This document shows, one piece after another, positions 8,403-16,661 of a DNA stretch of 64,000 bases. Made by a program: the position numbers and the translations under genes. Within the stretch, counting starts at the first letter, position 1. Each line of letters begins with the position of its first letter. This stretch comes from JBBDWK01 sp040902885 (GTDB taxonomy: Bacteria; Acidobacteriota; Terriglobia; Bryobacterales; Bryobacteraceae), in NCBI GenBank assembly GCA_040902885.1, contig JBBDWK010000097.1, positions 12,459-76,458 on the forward strand, written 5' to 3'. The notes beneath the pieces were generated by a model. The model saw only the letters and a list, made by a program, of their open reading frames with translations. It was not told the DNA's origin and ran no database searches.

Positions 8403-9407
8403 ATGCGCTTCGTTTTCGCGTTATTGTTTATGGCCGCCGTTCTGGCCATGGCCCAACCCCAAGCCGAGCGGGAGACCGTAAAGCAACTGCATGCGCGCAT
8501 TGCCGCGAACAGTGCGGCGGTGGAAGACATGACGCCGTACAAAGCGACGCTTCCGGCCACGGACGTCAGCTTTGAGATGATGCCAATCCCGGGCGGCGAA
8601 TTCGCGATGGGCAGTCCGGAAACCAAGGACGAGGGGCCGCGGCGAACGGTCAAAGTTTCTCCGTTCTGGATGGGCAGGACCGAGGTGAGCTGGGACGAGT
8701 ACCGTCCGTTCATGTTCTCGAAGATGGCGAAAGAGGGCCTGAAGAAGGACGAAGTGGTGGACGCGATCAGCCGGCCAACGCCGCCTTACGTCGAGATGAG
8801 CTTCGGCATGGGCATCAACGGGTACCCCGCCATCAGCATGACCCAGCACGCCGCGAACAAGTACGCCCAGTGGCTGAGCGCCAAGACGGGTCACTTCTAC
8901 AGACTGCCAACGGAAGCCGAATGGGAGTACGCGTGCCGCGCCGGAACCACATCCGCCTACTCCTTCGGCGACGACGCATCCATGCTGGGCGACTATGCAT
9001 GGTGGTCGGGCAATAGCGGCGGGCAGTACCAGAAGGTTGGGACGAAAAAGCCAAACCCGTGGGGCCTCCATGACATGCACGGCAATGTCATGGAGTGGAC
9101 TCTCGATCAATACGACCCCGCGGGATACGCCGGACTGCCGCAGGAGAATCCCTGGCGGGTATCCACCCAGCCGTATCCACAAACGGTGCGCGGCGGATCG
9201 TGGATGGACGATGCCGAACAACTGCGCTGCGGCGCGCGTGTCGGCTCGGACCCGTCGTGGAAGCAGCAGGATCCGCAACTTCCGAAGAGCATCTGGTACC
9301 ACACCGACGCGCAGGGGCTTGGCTTCCGGCTGGTTCGCCCGCTGAAAGTTCCCAGTGCCGAGGAGATGTACAAGTTCTGGAACAGTGGCGTTGAGAACGA
9401 GCCTTAG
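8403..9407 (+). CDS. Secreted formylglycine-generating-enzyme-like (SUMF1/FGE) protein
   Basis: A 334-residue protein with an N-terminal signal peptide (ends near MAQPQ) followed by an FGE-sulfatase domain at about residues 55-325. Hallmarks are IPGGEFAMGSPE, the RTEVSW segment, RLPTEAEWEYACRAGT, NPWGLHDMHGNVMEWT and VRGGSWMDD. True FGEs convert a sulfatase cysteine to formylglycine, but most bacterial members lack a sulfatase partner, and none is near here. It may be a C-type-lectin-fold binding or modifying protein serving the upstream oxidoreductase. It sits 3 bp downstream of that gene and overlaps the start of apbE. Confidence 0.88.
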   Translation: MRFVFALLFMAAVLAMAQPQAERETVKQLHARIAANSAAVEDMTPYKATLPATDVSFEMMPIPGGEFAMGSPETKDEGPRRTVKVSPFWMGRTEVSWDEYRPFMFSKMAKEGLKKDEVVDAISRPTPPYVEMSFGMGINGYPAISMTQHAANKYAQWLSAKTGHFYRLPTEAEWEYACRAGTTSAYSFGDDASMLGDYAWWSGNSGGQYQKVGTKKPNPWGLHDMHGNVMEWTLDQYDPAGYAGLPQENPWRVSTQPYPQTVRGGSWMDDAEQLRCGARVGSDPSWKQQDPQLPKSIWYHTDAQGLGFRLVRPLKVPSAEEMYKFWNSGVENEP

Positions 9408-10290
9408 GCTATTCCTTCCGTTCCTGTTTGCCTGCGGTCTGCAGAGTGCCGGCCGGTATGAGGCCGCTGAGCCCCATATGGGTACTCTCGCCAGCATCAC
9501 GCTCTACGCCGAAGACGCTAATCAGGCGCAGCGCGGATTTGTGAAGGCGTTTAAACGAATCGCGGAGTTGGACCGGATTCTGTCCGACTACAAGCCGGAC
9601 AGCCAACTCTCGCGGGTGTGCGACGCGCAGCGGCCGGTGCATCCCGACCTCTTCCGGGTTCTTGTTACGGCGCAGAGGCTGGCAGCGGAAACGGAAGGCG
9701 CTTTCGACATTACGGCCGGTCCAGTTGTTCGTATCTGGCGTGCGGCAAGAGTCGGCAAACGCCTGCCGGATGAAACGGCTATCGCGGAAGCGCTCGGCCG
9801 GTCGGGTTACCGCAAGCTCCAAATGTCCAAATCGGACCGCGTCGTCCGGTGCCTGGCGCCGGGGATGCAACTGGATGCCGGTGGAATCGCGAAAGGTTAT
9901 GCGGCCGATGAAGCTCTCGCGGTTCTTCGAGCGCAGGGAATCGCGAGCGCTCTGGTTGCCCTCGGCGGAGATATTGCCGCAAGCGATGCACCTCCTGGAA
10001 AACCGGGCTGGACGGTCCGCGCTCAGGATGAAACTCTGCTGCTTTCCCATGCGGCCGTCTCGACATCCGGGGATGAGTTTCAGTTCCTGGAAGTTGACGG
10101 CATCCGATATTCCCACATCGTCGATCCGCGCACGGGAATGCCTCTTCGCGGCTCGCGTCGATTCTCCGTAGTGGCGGACGAGGCTATGACGGCCGATAGT
10201 CTCGCCACGGCCGTCAGTGTTCTCGGTCCGAAGCGAATAAAGGAAATCGAGCGCAGGTATCGGGTCCGGGTCATCGTCTCCGGGCCATGA
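9385..10290 (+). CDS. apbE: FAD:protein FMN transferase, probable lipoprotein
   Basis: ApbE attaches FMN covalently to a threonine of target flavoproteins such as NqrB/C or RnfG, in the periplasm. Family motifs are HMGTLASITLYA near the start, the Mg/FAD-binding DAGGIAKGYAADEAL, ALGGDIA and HIVDPRTGMPL. The start is GTG 9385 or TTG 9391; both give a short signal with lipobox LFAC (Cys17 or Cys15), as in other exported ApbE proteins. An in-frame GTG at 9355 is less likely. The gene overlaps the end of the FGE-like gene and converges on the amidohydrolase with a 3-bp gap. No Nqr/Rnf target is in the window. Confidence 0.9.
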   Translation: MALRTSLRLFLPFLFACGLQSAGRYEAAEPHMGTLASITLYAEDANQAQRGFVKAFKRIAELDRILSDYKPDSQLSRVCDAQRPVHPDLFRVLVTAQRLAAETEGAFDITAGPVVRIWRAARVGKRLPDETAIAEALGRSGYRKLQMSKSDRVVRCLAPGMQLDAGGIAKGYAADEALAVLRAQGIASALVALGGDIAASDAPPGKPGWTVRAQDETLLLSHAAVSTSGDEFQFLEVDGIRYSHIVDPRTGMPLRGSRRFSVVADEAMTADSLATAVSVLGPKRIKEIERRYRVRVIVSGP

Positions 10291-10293
10291 AAG

Positions 10294-11571
10294 CTATCGC
10301 CGCTCCACCCGGTTCCCGGCGATCCATACCGACTGGATCGTCCGCATGTTCCGGATATCGTCGAGCGGGTTCTTCTCCAGCACCAGCAGGTCCGCCCACG
10401 CGCCCGGCTCCAGCGTGCCGATCTTGCCGGAGACCTGCATGCACCGCGCGGCGTCGCCGGTCGCCGACTTCAAAATCTGCATCGGTGTAAGCCCCGCCTT
10501 GGCCATCAGGTCCATTTCCATGTGCTCGAAGTAGCCCTGGAAGCGCGCGGGAGGGCCGGTGTCCGTGCCGAACGCGATGCGGACTCCTGAATCAACCAGT
10601 TTCTTCAAGTTGCGGCTGGCTACTTCCAGCGCCTCTTTGTAACGTTGCGCCGACTTGCTGGTGCGCATCGCCTCTTGCCGCTTCGCGTCCTGGAGCTGGT
10701 TCAGAACCTGCCGGTCGGCCTCGCGCAGGAAGAACGGATCGTCGAAGAAGGCGGGCTTGGTTTCATAAACGAATGTCGAGACCTCGCGGGTCAGGGTAGG
10801 GCAGACGCACACGTCGCGCTTCTTGAGGAGCGCGATCGTCTCCGCGTCGATCTCGCGGTCGCGGACGCTGTGAACCACGAAGTCGGCGCCCGCTTCGAGC
10901 AGCGAGCGCGCATCGTCCAGATAGAAGAGATGGGCCGCCACGCGCAGCTTCTTCTCGTGCGCGCGCTGGATGATCGCGCGGTAGACCTCCGGCCGCATCT
11001 TCGGCGACGTTCCGAGATTATCGTCCACCCGAATCTTGACGATATCGGCCTTCATGGCCGCCGCCTCGTCAACCACTTTGACGGCCTCTTCCGGCGTTTT
11101 GCCCGCGGCGATCGGGCCGGCCAGATACAGGCGGGTGTGCGCGAGACCGGGAGTCTCCTGCCGGTCGCGCAGCCGAAATCCTATCGCGCGGTCGCCGCCC
11201 AGGCTGAAGACCGTGGTCACGCCGTAACGCGCATACAATCCGAGTTGCCGAAGCAGGTTCTCCTCGGTGTAAAATTCCGGGCCGGAGCGCAGCCCTTGGG
11301 TGTCCGCGACATGGCCATGGGCATTGATGAGCCCCGGCACGATGGTTTTGCCCGCCAGATCGATGCGCGTCGCGCCCGCCGGGACCGTCGCCTGCGCGCC
11401 CGCAGCTTCAATGCGCCCGTCACGGACCACGACCGCGCCGCGCTCGATGGCGGCTTTTCCGGTTCCGTCGATGATGCGGGCGTTGATGAATGCCTTAACG
11501 TCCGCGGCCTGCGCGCTCGCCACCGCGCTCAGCCACAGCGTAAATCCGATTGCCGCGTATCGTAGGTTCAT
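10294..11571 (-). CDS. Secreted amidohydrolase-family metalloenzyme
   Basis: A 425-residue amidohydrolase with an N-terminal Sec signal peptide (ends ASAQA, about residue 22). The first metal-binding motif INAHGHV is near residues 83-89, later ligands appear in AAHLF and VVHSV, and the catalytic aspartate lies in AFGTDTGPP near residue 337. This arrangement is that of the imidazolonepropionase/prolidase-like subgroup (amidohydro_1). The substrate is probably an amide or cyclic amide taken from peptides or xenobiotics, but is not determined. It is monocistronic, convergent with apbE and divergent from the Uma2 gene. Confidence 0.9.
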   Translation of the reverse strand: MNLRYAAIGFTLWLSAVASAQAADVKAFINARIIDGTGKAAIERGAVVVRDGRIEAAGAQATVPAGATRIDLAGKTIVPGLINAHGHVADTQGLRSGPEFYTEENLLRQLGLYARYGVTTVFSLGGDRAIGFRLRDRQETPGLAHTRLYLAGPIAAGKTPEEAVKVVDEAAAMKADIVKIRVDDNLGTSPKMRPEVYRAIIQRAHEKKLRVAAHLFYLDDARSLLEAGADFVVHSVRDREIDAETIALLKKRDVCVCPTLTREVSTFVYETKPAFFDDPFFLREADRQVLNQLQDAKRQEAMRTSKSAQRYKEALEVASRNLKKLVDSGVRIAFGTDTGPPARFQGYFEHMEMDLMAKAGLTPMQILKSATGDAARCMQVSGKIGTLEPGAWADLLVLEKNPLDDIRNMRTIQSVWIAGNRVERR

Positions 11572-11630
11572 GTCACCTCCCGAATGGCAAATCTTACCAC
11601 TGCCGGGGGCAATGCTACACTGTGGCTGCC

Positions 11631-12158
11631 ATGAAGAGCTCCCCGTTCATTCCAATGGAGGAGTACCTCGAAGCCAGCTACCGCCCGGACCGCGACTACG
11701 TGGAAGGGCGGCTGGTGGAGCGTAATGTGGGGGAACGCGACCACAGTTTATTGCAGGCGACTCTCATTGCATACTTGTTCGCGCGCCGGGCCGAGCTTGG
11801 CATTCACGTCTTCCCCGAACAGCGTGTTCAGGTAAAGGCCGACCGCTTCCGCGTTCCCGACTTATGCATAGTCGCGGGTCCGTTGCCCTCCGAGCAAATC
11901 TTCCGCCAGCCGCCGTTCCTATGCATTGAGATTCTTTCGCCGCGCGACCGGATGGCCGAGATGCAGGAGCGCGTTGACGACTACTTGAAGTTCGGCGTGC
12001 GATACGTATGGGTCATCAACCCCCAGACCCGCCACACGCTGATATACACTTCTGAAGGCGTGAACGAAGCCAGAGACGGAATCCTGCGCACCGAAAACCC
12101 ACACATTGCCGTCAACCTGAACGAGATCCTTCCATCAACCGCCCAAAACATCCCGTAG
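11631..12158 (+). CDS. Uma2-family (DUF820) PD-(D/E)XK endonuclease-like protein
   Basis: A 175-residue protein of the Uma2 family, common in cyanobacteria and Solibacter-type acidobacteria. The fold is visible in YLEASYRPDRDYVEGRLVER, the RVPDLCIV strand carrying the catalytic-type Asp, CIEILSPRDR with the E-x-L/S segment, and YVWVINPQTR. The family is predicted to have restriction-endonuclease-like nuclease activity, but its physiological role is unresolved. The ATG at 11631 is chosen because the homologous segment starts there; the open frame extends 81 bases further upstream. It converges on the epimerase gene with a 24-bp 3' overlap. Confidence 0.87.
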   Translation: MKSSPFIPMEEYLEASYRPDRDYVEGRLVERNVGERDHSLLQATLIAYLFARRAELGIHVFPEQRVQVKADRFRVPDLCIVAGPLPSEQIFRQPPFLCIEILSPRDRMAEMQERVDDYLKFGVRYVWVINPQTRHTLIYTSEGVNEARDGILRTENPHIAVNLNEILPSTAQNIP

Positions 12159-13007
12159 CGCCGGTCCCAACTCCGGGAAGCGGAACCGGTACCCCGCGTT
12201 CAGGGCCGCTTTTGGCAGCACTTTCTGACTTTCCAGCAGCACGCCGGCCATCTCGCCCATCAGCGTCTTGAGCGCCAATGCAGGCGCCGGGAAGATCGCC
12301 GGCCGTCCCAGCGCCGAAGCCAGCTCGCGAGTGAACTGAGCGTTCGTGACCGGATTGGGCGCCGTCCCATTCACCGGGCCGGAGAGTGGCTGGTCAATGG
12401 CGAAGCGGATCAGTCCAACCAGGTCGTCAATGTGTATCCAGCTCATCCACTGTCTGCCGGAGCCGAGCCGCCCGCCGACGAATGCTTTGAACGGCGGCAG
12501 CATCTTCTCCAGCGCTCCTCCGCCTTTACCAAGCACGATGCCGGTGCGCAGCTTCACCACGCGAATTCCCAGCGCCTCGGCCAAATCGGCCTCCCGCTCC
12601 CAGGCCGTGCAGAGTTCCGGAAGAAATCCCGAACCTGGAGTTGAGGACTCGGTCAACGTCTCATCGCCCCGGTCTCCGTAGATGCCGATGGCCGAGCCCG
12701 AAACCAGAACGGCGGGGCGGCGGGAAAGCGTCGAAAGGCCCTGAATCAAGCGGCGCGTTCCCTGCACCCGGCTTTCGCGAATGGCGGCTTTGGCTTCCGG
12801 CGTCCAGCGCTGCCCGACAGATTCTCCAGCCAGATGGACGATCGCATCGGCCGAAGAAAGACTCTCCGCCGGCGGTTCCTCCTTCATGGGCTCCCACCGC
12901 ATCCCGCGGCTGCGGCTGAGCACGATTACCTTGTGCGCGTCCGCCGAAAGGCGTTCTTCGAGCTTCCGGCCGATGAATCCGGTGCCTCCGGTTATTGTGA
13001 TGTTCAT
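12135..13007 (-). CDS. TIGR01777-family NAD-dependent epimerase/dehydratase-like protein
   Basis: A 290-residue extended SDR. It starts directly with the Rossmann glycine motif GGTGFIGRKL at residues 7-16 and carries IVHLAGE, SGSAIGIYGDRGDE (family equivalent of the YxxxK region, here with YG) and the C-terminal DUF1731-type segment (LLESQKVLPKAALNAGYRF). E. coli YfcH is a member; the substrate is unknown. The frame is open upstream to 13340, but the conserved N-terminus fixes ATG at 13007. It is divergent from the radical SAM gene with 42 bp between starts. Confidence 0.9.
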   Translation of the reverse strand: MNITITGGTGFIGRKLEERLSADAHKVIVLSRSRGMRWEPMKEEPPAESLSSADAIVHLAGESVGQRWTPEAKAAIRESRVQGTRRLIQGLSTLSRRPAVLVSGSAIGIYGDRGDETLTESSTPGSGFLPELCTAWEREADLAEALGIRVVKLRTGIVLGKGGGALEKMLPPFKAFVGGRLGSGRQWMSWIHIDDLVGLIRFAIDQPLSGPVNGTAPNPVTNAQFTRELASALGRPAIFPAPALALKTLMGEMAGVLLESQKVLPKAALNAGYRFRFPELGPALRDVLGG

Positions 13008-13049
13008 GCTTGTGCCGTCCTCTCCAAAGGTACAATTATTAGGACTCTC

Positions 13050-14129
13050 ATGCGGGCCTGGAATCGTGCCAAATTGTTGTGGGGCTATCTGACGCGCCGC
13101 TCGACGCTCAATGCGCTGCCGGTGGAATACATCGTCGAGACCACGGCGAAGTGCAACCTGTATTGCCCCATGTGCCCGCGCGAGAGCCATCCGCAGCCCA
13201 AAGCGGACATGTCCGACGCCGTCTTCGAACGGCTGGTTCAGGAGTCGTCCGCGAGCGCCGAGCACATGATGCTGATCGGGCTGGGCGAGCCTTTCCTCGA
13301 TCCGAAGATTTTCGACCGCATCGAGTATTGCGAGCGCCACAACGTCTCCACGCTGCTTTCAACCAACGGCACATTCCTCGACGAGAAGACCTCCGGCCGT
13401 CTGCTCGGCACCGGTCTGCAGCACATCACGCTCAGCTTCGACGGGGCCACGAAGGAAAGTTTCGAGTACTACCGCAAGGGCGCCCGCTTCGAAAAAGTAC
13501 GCGACAACTTTGTACGCTTCGCCCGCATGAAACACGAGCGGCAGTCCAAGCTCCAGGTGGTGGTGCAGATGGTGCGCATGGAGCGCAATGCCTCGGAGGT
13601 GCGGGACTTCCTCCAGTTCTGGTCGCGTCTGCCGGGCGTGGACCTAGTGCGCATCAAGGAAGACGAGACCAACCTGATGCGCCCGCAGGCCGGTCACGGG
13701 GCGGGGGAGTGGAAGCACCCGTGCCACTACCTCTGGCGCGGGCCCATGTACGTGAAGCAGGACGGCGGCGTCTATCCGTGCTGCCAGAGTTACATGCTGG
13801 ACGGCAAGCCGGTGGGGGCGGTCGGAGAGCAGCCGCTCGATGAGATCTGGAACTCCGCCGAAATGCAGCGTATGCGCCGGCTGCACCTGGAGGGGCGTGC
13901 CGGAGAAATCGACATCTGCTCGCGCTGCTGCACGACGATTCCACATCCGCTGCTAGTAGCGGGCAGCCTCGTATTTCACGGGAAGACAGTGCGGCGCTTC
14001 CTGCCGTTGGTAGAGCGGCTGGTCTATCGCTTCGGCGCGCGCGGGCATCTCCTGAACCCGCCCAGCCAAGCGGCGCGGGGGCAGTTGGTGCGGATACAGG
14101 AAGTGGGAGCGAGCCAGCCGAAGGAATAA
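13050..14129 (+). CDS. Radical SAM protein with SPASM-type C-terminus
   Basis: A 359-residue radical SAM enzyme. The [4Fe-4S] motif CNLYCPMC follows the strand VEYIVETTAK near residue 30, the GLGEPFLDP segment supports SAM binding, and a second cysteine cluster near the end (CCQSYMLDGK and DICSRCC) resembles the SPASM domain that holds auxiliary iron-sulfur clusters. Such enzymes modify peptides or small molecules; no precursor peptide is apparent. Hydrophobic sequence after residue 300 (LLVAGSLVFHGK) is unusual. The next gene, a methyltransferase-like protein, starts 8 bp downstream, suggesting one transcript. Confidence 0.9.
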   Translation: MRAWNRAKLLWGYLTRRSTLNALPVEYIVETTAKCNLYCPMCPRESHPQPKADMSDAVFERLVQESSASAEHMMLIGLGEPFLDPKIFDRIEYCERHNVSTLLSTNGTFLDEKTSGRLLGTGLQHITLSFDGATKESFEYYRKGARFEKVRDNFVRFARMKHERQSKLQVVVQMVRMERNASEVRDFLQFWSRLPGVDLVRIKEDETNLMRPQAGHGAGEWKHPCHYLWRGPMYVKQDGGVYPCCQSYMLDGKPVGAVGEQPLDEIWNSAEMQRMRRLHLEGRAGEIDICSRCCTTIPHPLLVAGSLVFHGKTVRRFLPLVERLVYRFGARGHLLNPPSQAARGQLVRIQEVGASQPKE

Positions 14130-14137
14130 TCGGCCGG

Positions 14138-14725
14138 ATGATGATGCACCACGCCGCAGCGCCCTACACGGGTCGGCGAGAAAGCGTACTGCGCCTGTGC
14201 CCGACGTTGTTTGAAGCAAAAAGAATCCTGTATATTGGAGCTAAACATGACCGCTTCGACTTTGCTGATGAGATGCGGGAAGGAAAGTGCTCCGTTTACG
14301 TGTTAGAAGCGTTTCTGCCTAATGTTACCTATCTTCGGACGCTTCCATGGTTAAAGGGCGTAATTCATGGTGACGTGAGAGATATATCACCGGGTGCAGA
14401 GATATTCGGGAACACCGCTTTTGACGTTGTGCTGTGGTGGCACGGACCGGAGCACATCGAAGGTGAGCTGCTTGGAAGCGTATTGCAGCGGCTTGAAGCG
14501 ATAGCAAAAGAGTGGGTTGTGCTCGGCTGCCCGTGGGGTTTATATGAGCAGGGCAGTGTTGGCGGTAACCCATGGGAGCGGCACATATCCCATCATTACC
14601 CTGAAACCTACGAGGCTCTGGGTTACTCTGTCGAATGCCTAGGAGAAACGGATGTAAAGGGATCCAATATAACGTCTGTAAAGAGAAGGTGTGAAACAAG
14701 TGAAGCCGCCGATGAACGCCGATGA
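14138..14725 (+). CDS. Class I SAM-dependent methyltransferase-like protein
   Basis: A 195-residue protein with a methyltransferase layout: the first strand and glycine region read RILYIGAKHDRFDF, the second-strand acidic residue is in VYVLEAF, and FDVVLWWHGPEHIEGE matches the motif post-IV region of class I methyltransferases. The glycine motif is degenerate, so activity is uncertain. Base composition is visibly lower in GC than its neighbours, hinting at transfer. The last residues (about EAADERR) and the stop codon are encoded by a dispersed palindromic repeat that has inserted at the gene end. Confidence 0.65.
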   Translation: MMMHHAAAPYTGRRESVLRLCPTLFEAKRILYIGAKHDRFDFADEMREGKCSVYVLEAFLPNVTYLRTLPWLKGVIHGDVRDISPGAEIFGNTAFDVVLWWHGPEHIEGELLGSVLQRLEAIAKEWVVLGCPWGLYEQGSVGGNPWERHISHHYPETYEALGYSVECLGETDVKGSNITSVKRRCETSEAADERR

Positions 14726-14779
14726 ACACCGATTGAAAACGAAGCTTTTTATCAGCGTTAATCGGTGTTCATCAGCGGC
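14718..14779. repeat. Intergenic palindromic repeat (GATGAACACCGATT type)
   Basis: Two inverted arms sharing 14 consecutive complementary bases (GATGAACACCGATT and its complement), extended by imperfect flanks rich in GCCGC, enclose a loop of about 25 bases. From memory this class of 'GATGAACACCGAT' hairpin is dispersed between genes in many soil bacteria. The left arm overlaps the last codons of the methyltransferase-like gene. It may act as a transcript-stabilising or terminating hairpin. Confidence 0.6.
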
Positions 14780-14789
14780 CCCAAATGAA

Positions 14790-14984
14790 TCATGTTTTCG
14801 TCGGCTTCGGTCCGTAGCTCGGCCGTAACGGCCCGTACTTCGGAGTTGGTATGCGAGTGGGTTTCGGTCCGTAGCTGGGCGGTCTCGGTCCGTAGCTCGG
14901 AGGTTTCGGTCCATAACTTGGAGGTTTGGGCGCGTCGTCAGAGGATGCGGCGCTAAAAGAGGTCTGGTCAGAGTTTGCGTCCAC
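14790..14984 (-). CDS. Small proline-rich heptapeptide-repeat ORF (possibly a gene remnant)
   Basis: A possible 64-residue product from GTG 14984. Residues 19-60 are tandem copies of a seven-residue unit PKPPSYG and variants (PRPPSYG, PLRPSYG), encoded by a 21-base DNA repeat. The N-terminal 18 residues are Ser/Asp-rich. There is no signal peptide, and the upstream frame is closed by TAA near 15050. It lies between a repeat palindrome and a glycosyltransferase end in a 338-bp stretch (14726-15063) that otherwise holds no gene. It may be a true small structural protein or the tail of a decayed gene. Confidence 0.3.
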   Translation of the reverse strand: MDANSDQTSFSAASSDDAPKPPSYGPKPPSYGPRPPSYGPKPTRIPTPKYGPLRPSYGPKPTKT

Positions 14985-15063
14985 GGATGCTGCCTTTCTT
15001 GTATATAGCTCTAAGGGGGTATATTCAGAACAGTACCAAATTTACAGACTCGCTTCAAGCGAA

Positions 15064-15933
15064 TCACCACGCCGGCCCAAATTTCTCAAAAAACCACTCC
15101 GCGTCGTGCACCCGCTGCAAAGCCAGTTGGTTTCTGCGGTCCCACACGTCGCTGCCGGCAAGCAGCGCGAGGCCGCCCGCGAACCCTTCGTGGTTGTGAA
15201 GCGCATTGATCACGCGTGCGATGCGGGGACGGCCGAAGTGAAGGAACGCCAGCCTGAGGCGGTTGTGAATCACCCAGCTCCATTCCACGTGATATGGCCT
15301 GTGTTCCCGGAAGAGATGGACGCATTCCACCCCGGGCACCAGCCATAGCTCGTATCCCAGGAGCCAGAGCCGCAATCCCAGCTCGTTCTCCATGCCGCCC
15401 CAGCGGATCAGCCCTTCATCGAACCCTCCGACGGCCTGAAACGTGTCCCGGCGGAAGGCTAAGCAGCAGCCGGGCAGCAGAGGAGACTCGTATGGGCTGT
15501 CCTGCCGGTAGAAGAGCCACTCGATTGTGAGATCGGGGCCACCGAGACGCAGGCCGTAGCCCCGGCAATCCGGCTCCGTCACATCCGCCACCATCGGCGC
15601 CACGGCTCCGATCTCCGGACGGGCGAGAAGCTCGGCCATCGGCTGCCACCAGCCTTCGGGTAAACGGATATGTGCGTCGGCGAAAACGACGATCTCTCCG
15701 CAGGTCTGGAGGGCGCCCCAGTTTCGCGCCCTGGCGGTGCCGAGATGCTGGGATCGGACCAGGCGGGCCGGCGCGTCAGGCGCGGTAAGAAACTCCGTCG
15801 AGCCGTCGGTTGAGCCGTCATCCACCACCAGAATCTCGGATTCCGGCGGAAGGGTTTCGCGCAGCCCCAGCACCGTCTCGCGAAGCAGGGAACCTTCATT
15901 CAGAGTAAGCACCACGACACTAATGCTGGCCAA
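15064..15933 (-). CDS. Family 2 glycosyltransferase
   Basis: A 289-residue GT2 (GT-A fold) enzyme. It starts at once with the nucleotide-sugar strand SISVVVLTLNEG, then ILVVDDGSTDGS (acidic DDG), the VFADAHIRLPEGWWQP segment holding the DxD-like motif (D-A-H) and GGMENELGLRLW resembling the ED acceptor-site motif. Probably transfers a sugar to a surface polysaccharide or lipid. No membrane helix is visible. The start codon is TTG at 15933, one base overlapping the ATG of the divergent glycosyltransferase, so one of the two starts may be mis-set. Confidence 0.88.
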   Translation of the reverse strand: MASISVVVLTLNEGSLLRETVLGLRETLPPESEILVVDDGSTDGSTEFLTAPDAPARLVRSQHLGTARARNWGALQTCGEIVVFADAHIRLPEGWWQPMAELLARPEIGAVAPMVADVTEPDCRGYGLRLGGPDLTIEWLFYRQDSPYESPLLPGCCLAFRRDTFQAVGGFDEGLIRWGGMENELGLRLWLLGYELWLVPGVECVHLFREHRPYHVEWSWVIHNRLRLAFLHFGRPRIARVINALHNHEGFAGGLALLAGSDVWDRRNQLALQRVHDAEWFFEKFGPAW

Positions 15934-16661
15934 TGAGGAGTATCATAGCAACTTACGTGAAAGACCTTGTATCGTGTATCCTGCCCACGCGCGACCGTCC
16001 TGGTTTCTTCCGGCAGGCCGTCCGCTGCTTTTTGCGACAGAGCTACGTAAACTCGGAGCTCGTCGTCGTGGACGATGGAGAGGAACCGGTCGGGCAGCTC
16101 TTCCAGCCAACCGATCGGATCGTGTACGTCCGTCTGAACCGGCCGGCATCGCTGGGAACGAAGATGAACATCGGGATCGCCAGAGCGCGCGGCTCGGTAC
16201 TTCAAAAGATGGACGACGACGACTACTATCATCCCGAATTCCTGGAGACGGCGGTAAGTCACCTGGCCGAAGGCGACCGGAACATCGTAGCGTGGGATTG
16301 TTTTCTGGTTCTGTTCGCGGGCGAGCGCGAAGCGCGTTTCTCGGGCCACGGCTGGGCTTCCGGAGGGACTCTATGCTTTTCGCGGCGGCTCTGGGAACGC
16401 GCACCGTTCCGTGATGCGCCGCGCTCAGTGGACCGTTGGTTCCTCACCGATCACGAGTACCGGATCACGCCGGTTTGCGCCGCCGAGCGGTACCTCGTGG
16501 TGCGCCACGGCCGTAACACCTGGACGAGGATGGACGAGTACGATACCGACGACTGGTTGCAAGCGCTCCCGATCCATCCCAAGCCGCTCGAAGAGTTGAT
16601 GAGCGAGGCCGATGCCGTCTTCTATCGCGGACTGCGATACGACCGGAGAGCTTACTCCTGA
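15933..16661 (+). CDS. Glycosyltransferase family A/2 protein
   Basis: A 242-residue glycosyltransferase. LVSCILPTRDRPGFFRQAV gives the N-terminal strand and helix, ELVVVDDGEEP the first acidic motif and LQKMDDDDYYHPEF the metal-binding DxD. GTG at 15957, just before DLVSCILPTRDR, is a more family-like start than ATG 15933. It is divergent from another GT2 gene and overlaps the 3' end of the kinase gene by 10 bp in convergent orientation. The pair suggests a two-gene surface-glycan locus without an export system in the window. Confidence 0.85.
   Translation: MRSIIATYVKDLVSCILPTRDRPGFFRQAVRCFLRQSYVNSELVVVDDGEEPVGQLFQPTDRIVYVRLNRPASLGTKMNIGIARARGSVLQKMDDDDYYHPEFLETAVSHLAEGDRNIVAWDCFLVLFAGEREARFSGHGWASGGTLCFSRRLWERAPFRDAPRSVDRWFLTDHEYRITPVCAAERYLVVRHGRNTWTRMDEYDTDDWLQALPIHPKPLEELMSEADAVFYRGLRYDRRAYS

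Noticed and set aside
9355..9384. Upstream GTG start for apbE at 9355
   Set aside because: It would add ten polar residues ahead of a good lipoprotein signal and deepen the overlap with the previous gene.
14325..14729. 134-residue minus-strand frame starting MFIGVHRRL
   Set aside because: The start is the translated palindromic repeat (a recurrent false ORF), and the rest is antisense to the methyltransferase-like gene.
14800..14930. Possible CRISPR-like array from repeated GGTCCGTAGCT units
   Set aside because: Repeats are contiguous 21-base tandem units with no spacers and no cas genes nearby.
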